Shown piece after piece: positions 8,611 to 17,103 of a stretch of DNA of 39,435 nt. The DNA comes from Hyphomicrobiales bacterium (GTDB taxonomy: Bacteria > Pseudomonadota > Alphaproteobacteria > Rhizobiales > Rhizobiaceae): assembly GCA_024224595.1 (NCBI GenBank), contig JAAENI010000804.1:1-39435 (forward strand), in the 5' to 3' direction. Position numbers and translations under genes: made by a program. The notes under the pieces were generated by a model. That model had not been told where the DNA came from. It saw only the letters and a list, made by a program, of their open reading frames with translations, and ran no database searches. How positions within the stretch are numbered: the first letter of the stretch is position 1; the number at the start of each line of letters is the position of its first letter.

Positions 8611-9777
8611 ATGAACAGCAAAACTGCCAGCTACCGCATGCCGATTGCCGACCCATCGGAACAAAAGACCTCTGGGCAGGCGCCGCACTCTTCTTCATTT
8701 TTGAAATCCGGAATTGAACTTGAAATAATCTCAGAAAATGAATGGGACAATATCGCCACCAGATTTGGTGATATTATTCCCGAACAGACGGGTACTTTCA
8801 ATGTCTCTCGCTGGGGCCACGACAATATAGAATGTGTCAAAATCCTGCGCCATGGTGAAATTATAGCTGGAGCGGTTTTGATCGTTCGCAAGATACCTTT
8901 CAGCACCACCGGACTGGCAGTGTTGAAATGGGGCCCGGTATGGTATTCCAGAGATCCAGATCACAACTTTTCAAATTACAGTTTGGCAGTAAAGGCTATA
9001 ATGTCGGAGTATTGTGAGAAACGTAATTTCCATCTGACTATCATGCCAATGGCAGTTCCCCAAATTGCCGACAAAACCTGCGAAGAACTGCTTTCACTTG
9101 GATTCAAGCTTGGCAATTCGCTGGCAGCTCCGGAACGATATTTTGTCAATACCGATCAAAATCCGGAATGTCTGATGACCAGCCTGAATCAGAAATGGCG
9201 TTATAACCTGCGCAAGGCACATAAAAACGATTTTGATATACAATTTGCCGATGATGAACACGGATTGGAAGTATTCCAGGGTCTCTACACAGATATGATC
9301 GAACGAAAGCAGTTCTTGGATGCTTCCGCGATCGGTTCGCTTAGAAACATTATGCAAAGTGACGTTAAAAATGTCAGACCAAAAATTGTCCTTGTATACC
9401 ACAACGGAAAAGTAACCGCTGGCGGTGTTTTCTCAGTAATCGGCAACATGGCGGTTTACATGTTTGGTGCTACCGATGACCGCGCACTGACATTAAAAGC
9501 CGGATACGCAATGCATTGGTGGGTGGCTGAACATTTTTGTAATCGGGAAGATATAAATTGGTATGATCTGGGTGGAAATGATCTAGATGCGGGGCTCCAT
9601 CAGTTCAAGAAAGGTTTTGTCGGCAAGACCGGTGTTATATTGCAAGCACCTGCCCGTTATCACTTTACGAGTTCTATTGCTGCAAGTCTTGCTGGATATG
9701 CAGTTTTCAAATTACGCGATTCCAGAGGAGTAGCGATGAAATTGATCCATAATTTGAAGCAAAAAGCGACAAAGTGA
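8611..9777 (+). CDS. FemAB-like GNAT peptidyl/acyltransferase
   Basis: 388-aa ORF preceded by an AAGGAAAT RBS-like site; LNQKWRYNLRKAHKNDFDIQF and WYDLGGNDLDAGLHQFKKGFVGKTG match the FemAB/FemX pattern. Confidence 0.85.
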   Translation: MNSKTASYRMPIADPSEQKTSGQAPHSSSFLKSGIELEIISENEWDNIATRFGDIIPEQTGTFNVSRWGHDNIECVKILRHGEIIAGAVLIVRKIPFSTTGLAVLKWGPVWYSRDPDHNFSNYSLAVKAIMSEYCEKRNFHLTIMPMAVPQIADKTCEELLSLGFKLGNSLAAPERYFVNTDQNPECLMTSLNQKWRYNLRKAHKNDFDIQFADDEHGLEVFQGLYTDMIERKQFLDASAIGSLRNIMQSDVKNVRPKIVLVYHNGKVTAGGVFSVIGNMAVYMFGATDDRALTLKAGYAMHWWVAEHFCNREDINWYDLGGNDLDAGLHQFKKGFVGKTGVILQAPARYHFTSSIAASLAGYAVFKLRDSRGVAMKLIHNLKQKATK

Positions 9778-9779
9778 CT

Positions 9780-10251
9780 CTCTGGAGTTTTGGAGCTATC
9801 TGCACCGTTTGTTATTGCTCCTGGCAGGGTTGCCAGGTGGCGGTCTTGCAATATTTCTTGTCAATCTTCTGATTGCCAGAAAACTCGGTGTTGAAGCACC
9901 AGATACATTTGCGATATTTGTATCCATGGTGGCCATACTGACAGTATACCCGTCCTGATCATCGTATCATTTACAATAATTATCCGCGTTGTATTCGGCC
10001 CTGCAACATTGATTCTCGCCGCGCACAATCTTCATATTGCAACTGCCGTGATAAGCAGTGTTGGTTTATTATTGGCGGCAGGGACGATCCTGTTATTCTT
10101 TGCCCAATTCCAATTGTTGGCAGTTGCTGTCGCCTATACCATCGCCATTTTTTTTATCTCAACAACAATTTGGCAATACGCGAAGAAGCAGACAGGAATT
10201 GACAGTTCAATCTTCGCAAATCTTCGTCAGCTTTCAAACAAACCAGCATGA
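9780..10251 (+). pseudogene. Polysaccharide flippase (Wzx/MATE-like) remnant with internal deletion
   Basis: N-terminal-like segment LLLLLAGLPGGGLAIFLVNLLIARKLGVEAPDTFAIFVSMVAILTVYPS* (frame 2) is followed at once by the C-terminal-like segment PVLIIVSFTIIIRVVFGPATLILAAHNLHIATAVISSVGLLLAAGTILLFFAQFQLLAVAVAYTIAIFFISTTIWQYAKKQTGI in another frame; the middle of the protein is missing. Confidence 0.65.
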
Positions 10252-10277
10252 AACAGGACCGGTACACAATACCACCC

Positions 10278-11435
10278 TCAGTCCCCCAATTGCTGCTCAA
10301 CCAGCGACACCCAGAACGATGACCCCGGCACCAGCGCATCATCATTAAAATCATAATCTGCCGAGTGAAGTGCACGGGCATTTGAGCCTTCAGTGCCATT
10401 GCCGGTCAGCACAAAACATCCGGGTCGTGCGGCAGCCATATGGGCAAAATCTTCTGAGAAAAGTTTGGCTTCGCAATCTGCATCCACTGCCCCTTCATCA
10501 ACTATCAAACGTGCTGCCCGCATAGCTGCATCTTTGACACTCTGCGCATTCAGCGTCGGGGGAAAAAGGGTATCATAACTTACAGTGGCGCTAATCCCGT
10601 GCGCCTGGCATATGCCTTCAACCAGTTGGCGCATATTAGCTTCAATCGCCTGATTGATCTGCGGCGTCAGCGCTCGTGCATCGCCCTTGAGTATTGCTTT
10701 GCCCGGCAAGACATTACGTTTTCCGTCTGTGATAAATTCGGTTACAGACACGACGCCATTTTTTCCAGGATCGAGTTTCCTCGACACAATACTCTGCAAC
10801 GCACCAACGATCTGGGAGGCGACCAGAATTGCATCGACCCCCATATGCGGCAGCGCCGCGTGCCCGCCTCGCGCTGTTATTTCTATCTCGAAAAGACTTT
10901 CTGAAGCGGTCATAGACCCTGCCCGCGAAGCAAAAGTGCCGAGCGCCATTCCTGGCATATTATGCATGCCATAAATCTCATCGACATCAAAGCGGTCAAA
11001 TAACCCGTTTTTGATCATCGCATCTGCACCAAGCCCGTGCTCTTCATTGGGCTGAAAAATAAAAACAACACGTCCGTTGAATTGACCTTCTGAGGCAAGA
11101 TGTTTTGCCGCGCCCAACAACATACTCGTGTGCCCGTCATGACCACAGGCATGCATCACGCCTTGTTCTTCTGATTTATAGTCAAATTCATTGACCTCAT
11201 GGATCGGCAGCGCATCCATATCCGCCCGCAACCCAATGCTGCGGGTGCCATTGCCACGCTGTAAAACGCCAACAACCCCGGTGCCACCAACACCGGGATA
11301 AACATCAACACCAAAATCCTCAAGCAGCTCAGCCACTTTGGCGCAGGTACGATGCTCGCTAAACCCCAATTCCGGATGCCGGTGAAAATCCCGCCGCCAT
11401 TCGGTCATCACGTCTTTTAGATCAGATGTTTTCAT
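10278..11435 (-). CDS. M20 family metallopeptidase / amidohydrolase (hippurate hydrolase-like)
   Basis: HPELGFSEHRT, GLRADMDALPIHE, MHACGHDGHTSMLLGAA, FQPNEEHGLGADAMI, MHNMPGMALG motifs. Confidence 0.93.
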   Translation of the reverse strand: MKTSDLKDVMTEWRRDFHRHPELGFSEHRTCAKVAELLEDFGVDVYPGVGGTGVVGVLQRGNGTRSIGLRADMDALPIHEVNEFDYKSEEQGVMHACGHDGHTSMLLGAAKHLASEGQFNGRVVFIFQPNEEHGLGADAMIKNGLFDRFDVDEIYGMHNMPGMALGTFASRAGSMTASESLFEIEITARGGHAALPHMGVDAILVASQIVGALQSIVSRKLDPGKNGVVSVTEFITDGKRNVLPGKAILKGDARALTPQINQAIEANMRQLVEGICQAHGISATVSYDTLFPPTLNAQSVKDAAMRAARLIVDEGAVDADCEAKLFSEDFAHMAAARPGCFVLTGNGTEGSNARALHSADYDFNDDALVPGSSFWVSLVEQQLGD

Positions 11436-11582
11436 GTGGTCCTCTGATGCAATTGGCTCATAATATGCCTATGATTGCCAATTTTGTTCGCTGCACATGG
11501 TCTGGCACCATCCATGAAATTATGCAACACGGCAACGCTCCAATTCTTCACTAGTCGGGGCAGATTAAACACCCGCAAAAAT

Positions 11583-12365
11583 TCACATATTCTTCTCAAA
11601 AAATTTCCTACGATGCCGCTCTAAAAATTCTTGGGCAGGTAAAAACCGCTTCGGCAATTCTAGCCTGCCCGTATCAACTTTCTCCAATTCGCTCCCTGCA
11701 ATAGCCGGAACATGAGAGGCAGTGTTCATTTTGTATTCTTCATCAAATGTGATCAGGTGTCGATCAAAAGCCCGGTCATGCAGGGCATTCAGACAAATCC
11801 CATTCGTAGGGTTAACACGAATTTCTGCGTCATCTTTCCAGGGTACAATATGACTGGCATTCAACAATCGGCTGTCTTCGATTCCCGTCAGAGCACAACG
11901 ATTTTGGTAGGAAACCAGTATCATTTTGCGAAATAAGTCTTGCCCAATTCGACGGGTTACCACTACTTGTTTTTTACTTCCCTCAAAATCGAATTTAGCC
12001 CCTTCCTCAGCTACTCCCAGTGATAGTTTTGTCTCTAAAGGCAACGAACTTGAAGGTTTAATATGACAACTTTGTTGTGCAAAAATTTCAATAATTCTAT
12101 CAGGAACTGCCATAAATTCAGCCCACACAATTCTATCCGCTTGACTGGTATTTCCCATACCTTTTTGTGGGATACTTGTATCGAGAGCAGCAAGGTTAAC
12201 CAATTTCAAAGCGACGGCGCTTGGGGTTCGTTTTAGAGATTTAGCCAGATTGATTACATCAGGATTGCCTTTGTGAAGCCTCCCAAAAGCGGTATTGAGA
12301 TAAAGCACAAACGCATAGCGCACTTCATTTTCCGACCAATTTCGACGCTCCGCCAAATTTGCCAC
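11583..12365 (-). CDS. HNH endonuclease domain protein
   Basis: C-terminal HNH-type motif: YQNRCALTGIEDSRLLNASHIVPWKDDAEIRVNPTNGICLNALHDRAFDRHLITFDEEYK. Confidence 0.85.
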   Translation of the reverse strand: MANLAERRNWSENEVRYAFVLYLNTAFGRLHKGNPDVINLAKSLKRTPSAVALKLVNLAALDTSIPQKGMGNTSQADRIVWAEFMAVPDRIIEIFAQQSCHIKPSSSLPLETKLSLGVAEEGAKFDFEGSKKQVVVTRRIGQDLFRKMILVSYQNRCALTGIEDSRLLNASHIVPWKDDAEIRVNPTNGICLNALHDRAFDRHLITFDEEYKMNTASHVPAIAGSELEKVDTGRLELPKRFLPAQEFLERHRRKFFEKNM

Positions 12366-12614
12366 CTCTATTCACCCAACTCACCCCGATGGATTCCGGG
12401 ATGACACGACATAGATCATGCTACTCAATCGGAGTTTATTGTTCAGCGCAACAATGTCCAGGGCAGTGCTGCTAACAAAGTGCATCACGGGACCGTAAAA
12501 ATACCGATCAACCAAGCGTCTGTTTCCAGACACAAAAGCTTCGTCATTCTGGCGTATCACCACCAGCCCAATACATTTATTTGTTGTTATCACGACCCAA
12601 ATACCATCCAGCCC

Positions 12615-13253
12615 TCAAGGCTTCTGGATGGTCTCGATATAAGTCAGTATATCGCGAAGTTGGGTCATCGTGACTTCAAAAACCGGCATGGCTGGATGGC
12701 CTGTTTCGATACGCTCGGCAAAGGCCTCCTCTAACGCCTTGATCGGGTATAGACCGGAAAGGTCACGGAAAGGCGGTGCGCCTTTAAAACTGCTGACATC
12801 ATCGCGACCGACCGCGTGACACCGCGAACAATTTTTCTTCACCAGACGTTTGCCGTGAGCGACAGGTTGTACCCACAATATCCATTCTTCAATATCCAGA
12901 GCCTGTGTCGGTGTAATGACAAACTGAGGCATACCAGTATGTTTGGGAGATTGTTTGTTGACCAGCATGGAGGCAATTGTCACTACATCCCGTCGCTCGC
13001 CAAGTGTGCGAAAAGGCGGAGCCTTATTGTTTGGGCTGTTTCCGCTCAAACCAACATTATGACACTTGCCGCAATTTGTTTTCGCCAGCGCTTCACCATG
13101 AAGGAGTTCATCAATATCTGCTTGGTTACTTTGCGCCTGGACAATACTGATACCCAACAAGGCAATTAGCAACAAAGTGACAAACATCAAAATACCGGCC
13201 CGCAACAGGCTTTCAAATCTCATCGGGATCGGCATAACGTTCTCCTGCATCAT
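12615..13253 (-). CDS. Di-haem c-type cytochrome
   Basis: Two CXXCH motifs (CGKCH, CSRCH), N-terminal signal/TM segment, Met ligand candidates GMPQF and AMPVF. Confidence 0.88.
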   Translation of the reverse strand: MMQENVMPIPMRFESLLRAGILMFVTLLLIALLGISIVQAQSNQADIDELLHGEALAKTNCGKCHNVGLSGNSPNNKAPPFRTLGERRDVVTIASMLVNKQSPKHTGMPQFVITPTQALDIEEWILWVQPVAHGKRLVKKNCSRCHAVGRDDVSSFKGAPPFRDLSGLYPIKALEEAFAERIETGHPAMPVFEVTMTQLRDILTYIETIQKP

Positions 13254-13459
13254 TCTGGTTGGTTGGATTAAATGTTGTTATTCAGACCTATCACCAGAGC
13301 CCGGGAATTCACGTTACAGGTCATTATTGCAAATTAAATCACTGTCTGCTCTGAACTTTGGTGAACAGATAAATAATAATCACTGCAGTTTATGCTGCAT
13401 TGACTTATGTCATACATCTTTAAAAAATACCGCGCTGGCGTGATTCAGCCTCTTTGGAA

Positions 13460-14272
13460 TTAAACTTCTTCCACCACTACGATCTTGTACAGGTGCCATG
13501 TTGCATGACCCAGGATTGGCAGAACAATCAGCAATCCAAGAAATCCCGGTATTGCAGACAAGATAATTGCCAGCACAACAAAGACGCCCCAGCACAACAT
13601 TACGATTGGTGAGGCGGCAACCGCCCGGATACTTGTAATGATTGCGGTTACGATATCCACCTCACGCTCTAGAAGAAGCGGACACGAGACTACCGTAAGT
13701 GTAAAAAGAACCATAGATATTATCGCCCCTACAACATGGCCAACAATCAAAAAGGCAATGCCGTTTGTTGTCGTAAACACTGCATCAACGAACCCTTGTA
13801 ACGTTGCAAATCCCTGAAACCCAAAAAAGACAGCCACCAGGGTGCGCACCTGATACATCCATATCCAGAATATGAACAGCATAACAAATGCCATCCAGCT
13901 TAACTCCCGCCGGTGCTGACGCCAAACCGCAGCCAGAACACCACCCCATGTCAGCGGCGTATTATTTTCCAGTCTGCGGCTTGTCTCATAAAGCCCGGTC
14001 GCAATGAAAGGACCAATCAAGGCAAAACCGATGACCAGAGGATAGACAAGCCACGCCATATCGAATTGGATAACACTGGTTACCAGAACAATCCCGCCGA
14101 CCGCATAGGCCGCGCCAAAGAACATGCCATAATAGGGTGCACGCCTGAAATCTCGCCAACCCAGTGCCAGAATTTTCCTCAGATCGGAAAACTTGATTGA
14201 TCGCACCTCGGGAAAACTAGACTTGCCCTGCAGCGTATCTTCCTCATCAGATGATTCTGCTTTTCTGGTCAC
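13460..14272 (-). CDS. DUF2189 domain membrane protein
   Basis: Multi-TM protein with LRKILALGWRDFRRAPYYGMFFGAAYAVGGIVLV, typical of DUF2189. Confidence 0.85.
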   Translation of the reverse strand: MTRKAESSDEEDTLQGKSSFPEVRSIKFSDLRKILALGWRDFRRAPYYGMFFGAAYAVGGIVLVTSVIQFDMAWLVYPLVIGFALIGPFIATGLYETSRRLENNTPLTWGGVLAAVWRQHRRELSWMAFVMLFIFWIWMYQVRTLVAVFFGFQGFATLQGFVDAVFTTTNGIAFLIVGHVVGAIISMVLFTLTVVSCPLLLEREVDIVTAIITSIRAVAASPIVMLCWGVFVVLAIILSAIPGFLGLLIVLPILGHATWHLYKIVVVEEV

Positions 14273-14500
14273 ATGTTCCCCTCCCGGTAACTCCCAAAAG
14301 TTTGAATGCTAAATCAAAACATAACGCCATATGATGACCCAAATCAACCGCAATGAAGACGCTTTTCACTCCCGGTATGAAATGTTAGAGTGTATCCGGT
14401 TGAGATTGAATTTACATATTTGTTATTGCAAAATTCTGCTGTTCTAATTTTCCAATCAGCAACAAGATTTACCTGATCAGACTGCGAAGGAACTCAATAA

Positions 14501-15529
14501 ATGCGCGCAAGCAAAGTTGTTCATGTGGTCAGTTGCCATGCGGAAGGGGAAGTTGGCGACGTTATTGTTGGAGGGGTTGTGCCACCACCGGGTTCCACCC
14601 TTTGGCAGCAACGCGCATGGATTGCCGAAGATCAGACTTTACGAAATTTTGTTCTCAATGAGCCGCGAGGCGGTGTCTTTCGCCATGTCAATTTGCTGGT
14701 CCCTCCCACTGACCCGAAAGCCCAGGCCGCGTGGATCATTATGGAACCGGAAGATACACCACCGATGTCCGGATCAAATTCGATTTGTGTCTCTACAGTG
14801 CTGCTTGAAACAGGTATTATCGAAATGAACGAGCCGGAAACCAGAATGACATTGGAAGCTCCTGGTGGTCTGGTTGAAGCAACTGCCCAGTGTAAAAATG
14901 GCAAAGCCGAACGTATCACGATTCAAAATGTAGCTTCCTTCGCTGACAAGCTGGACACATACCTTGAAGTCGAGGATATGGGTACCCTTTTAGTAGATAC
15001 AGCCTATGGTGGTGACAGTTTTGTCATCGTTGATGCACAAGCACTCGGTTTTTCCATCACGCCTGATGAAGCTCGCGATATTGCTGTTACCGGCACGAAA
15101 ATCACCAACGCGGCTAATCAGCAATTAGGATTTACCCACCCGCTCAACAAAGACTGGTCTCATATCTCTTTTTGCCAGATTGCCGCACCTGTTAAAACCG
15201 TCGATGGCATCAAAACAGCCGCCAATGCAGTCGCCATCAAGCCAGGGAAACTGGACCGCTCCCCCTGCGGCACCGGTGTATCCGCACGAATGGCTGTAAT
15301 GCAGGCAAAAGGACAAATGTCCGTCGGCGAAAATTTTGTCGCTCTTTCTATCATCGGTTCACGTTTTGACGGACAAATTCTGGAGGTGGTAAAACTGGGT
15401 GATAAAGACGCTATCATCCCAACAATATCCGGGCGAGCCTGGATTACGGGAACCCATCAACATATGCTTGATCCCGATGACCCCTGGCCAAGCGGTTACA
15501 AGCTGAGCGACACATGGCCAAATTTGTAA
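14501..15529 (+). CDS. Proline racemase family protein (4-hydroxyproline epimerase / trans-3-hydroxyproline dehydratase type)
   Basis: [29 protein letters not shown] (first catalytic position Ser), [16 protein letters not shown] (second catalytic Cys). Confidence 0.92.
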   Translation: MRASKVVHVVSCHAEGEVGDVIVGGVVPPPGSTLWQQRAWIAEDQTLRNFVLNEPRGGVFRHVNLLVPPTDPKAQAAWIIMEPEDTPPMSGSNSICVSTVLLETGIIEMNEPETRMTLEAPGGLVEATAQCKNGKAERITIQNVASFADKLDTYLEVEDMGTLLVDTAYGGDSFVIVDAQALGFSITPDEARDIAVTGTKITNAANQQLGFTHPLNKDWSHISFCQIAAPVKTVDGIKTAANAVAIKPGKLDRSPCGTGVSARMAVMQAKGQMSVGENFVALSIIGSRFDGQILEVVKLGDKDAIIPTISGRAWITGTHQHMLDPDDPWPSGYKLSDTWPNL

Positions 15530-15573
15530 ACCTGATCTGCGTCTATTCTAATTATTGGATGCCATAAGAAACC

Positions 15574-16827
15574 ATGACCAAAACCTATTCTGCATTCAAT
15601 ATTATCAAAGAGGCTTTCAAAGGCCACAAGGGCTGGAGCCCTGCATGGCGCAGCCCAAAGCCAAAAGCCCAATATGAGGTCATTATCATCGGCGGCGGCG
15701 GCCACGGATTAGCTACCGCTTATTATCTGGCAAAAAACCACGGTGTCAAAGACATTGCCATTGTCGAAAAAGGCTGGCTTGGTAGCGGCAATACCGGGCG
15801 CAATACAACGGCAATCCGCTCGAATTATTTTTACCCCGAAAGCTGTGCACTTTATGATCTGTCGGTGCGCCTCTATGAAAAACTGTCGATTGAATTAAAC
15901 TACAATGTCATGTTTTCCCAACGCGGTCTGATGGTAGTTTTCCACTCTGAAGCTGAAATGGAGATGGCAGTGCGTGGCATGAATGCGATGATGCTTGGCG
16001 GAACTGATGCCAGATTACTGGATGCAAACGAAGTCAAACAACGCGCGCCATTACTCAATTATCGTGCCGATGCTCGTTATCCCATACACGGCGCAGTCAT
16101 ACAGGAACGAGGCGGCACTGCCCGTCATGATGCTGTAGCATGGGGATATGCACGGGCAGCAGATGCTCTGGGTGTCGACATCATTCAAAATTGTGAAGTC
16201 AAAGATGTGATAATTGAAGGCGGCACTATGACAGGTGTTGAAACAAATCTTGGACCAATTCGTGCCTCCCGATTTGGCGCGGCCATTGCCGGGCACTCTT
16301 CTGTACTCGCCAGGATGGCCGGCTATCAACTGCCAATTCACTCCTATGCGTTACAGGCATTTGTATCTGAGCCGCTAAAACCAGTAATCGACGTACTGGC
16401 ATTCTCCTCTACCTATGGTGCCTATATTTCACAATCAGATAAGGGCGGACTGGTCATCGGTGGCGGCCTGGACCGGGTGCCTTCCTATGGGCAGAAAGGC
16501 AATATGCCAATGCAGGAAAACGTATTATCGGGAATAGTTGAATTTGCCCCGGCATTGGCCAAGGTCAAATTAATGCGTCACTGGGCAGGCATCGTCGATG
16601 TTACCCCAGACAGCTCACCCCTGATCGGCCCTTCAGGAGTGGAAGGTCTTTACATAAATTGTGGTTGGGGAACCGGTGGATTCAAAGCTATTCCAGCGGG
16701 TGGATATTTGTTCGCCCATCTTTTGGCAACCGGTAGCCATCATGAAATAAGCCGTCCGTTTGACCCTTCCAGATTCCAGTCCGCCCAATTGATTGATGAG
16801 GGTGCTGCGTCTGGCATCGCGCATTAG
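15574..16827 (+). CDS. soxB: Sarcosine oxidase beta subunit family protein
   Basis: FAD-binding YEVIIIGGGGHGLATAYYLA; GWGTGGFKAIPAGG; followed by SoxD, SoxA and SoxG homologues. Confidence 0.92.
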   Translation: MTKTYSAFNIIKEAFKGHKGWSPAWRSPKPKAQYEVIIIGGGGHGLATAYYLAKNHGVKDIAIVEKGWLGSGNTGRNTTAIRSNYFYPESCALYDLSVRLYEKLSIELNYNVMFSQRGLMVVFHSEAEMEMAVRGMNAMMLGGTDARLLDANEVKQRAPLLNYRADARYPIHGAVIQERGGTARHDAVAWGYARAADALGVDIIQNCEVKDVIIEGGTMTGVETNLGPIRASRFGAAIAGHSSVLARMAGYQLPIHSYALQAFVSEPLKPVIDVLAFSSTYGAYISQSDKGGLVIGGGLDRVPSYGQKGNMPMQENVLSGIVEFAPALAKVKLMRHWAGIVDVTPDSSPLIGPSGVEGLYINCGWGTGGFKAIPAGGYLFAHLLATGSHHEISRPFDPSRFQSAQLIDEGAASGIAH

Positions 16828-16836
16828 GATAAAATT

Positions 16837-17103
16837 ATGCAACAGTTTCCCTGCCCGTTTTGCGGATTGCGCAATGAACAAGAATTCCACTTCGCCGGTG
16901 AAGCCGGCAAGACACGCCCGGATACCATGAAGGAAGTGAGTGCCGAGCAATGGTCGGCCTATCTCAATCATTACAACAACCCCATGGGTAAAACTTGCGA
17001 GATCTGGGTACATTTACCCTGTCAGGAATATTTTGTCATGCAACGTGACACCGTGACCATGGAAGTTTTTGCAAGTGAACAAATACGCAAGGATCTCAAA
17101 TGA
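16837..17103 (+). CDS. soxD: Sarcosine oxidase delta subunit family protein
   Basis: 88 aa; CPFCGLRNEQEFHFAGEA...RP...WSAYL; position between soxB and soxA; overlaps soxA by ATGA. Confidence 0.9.
   Translation: MQQFPCPFCGLRNEQEFHFAGEAGKTRPDTMKEVSAEQWSAYLNHYNNPMGKTCEIWVHLPCQEYFVMQRDTVTMEVFASEQIRKDLK

Noticed and set aside
6552-10278. Classical integrative island with tRNA-derived att sites
   Set aside because: No repeat of the tRNA-Arg 3' end was seen near the right edge and no integrase is present in the window, so only a weaker claim (accessory or decayed segment) is made.
12381-12593. 70-aa minus-strand ORF between the HNH endonuclease and cytochrome genes
   Set aside because: No domain character, ends in low-information sequence (SSRNPSG), likely spurious.
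12604-12631. CCATCCAG...CTGGATGG hairpin at the end of the cytochrome gene
   Set aside because: Real inverted repeat, but it overlaps the stop codon and has no U-run on the minus strand; terminator call not supported.
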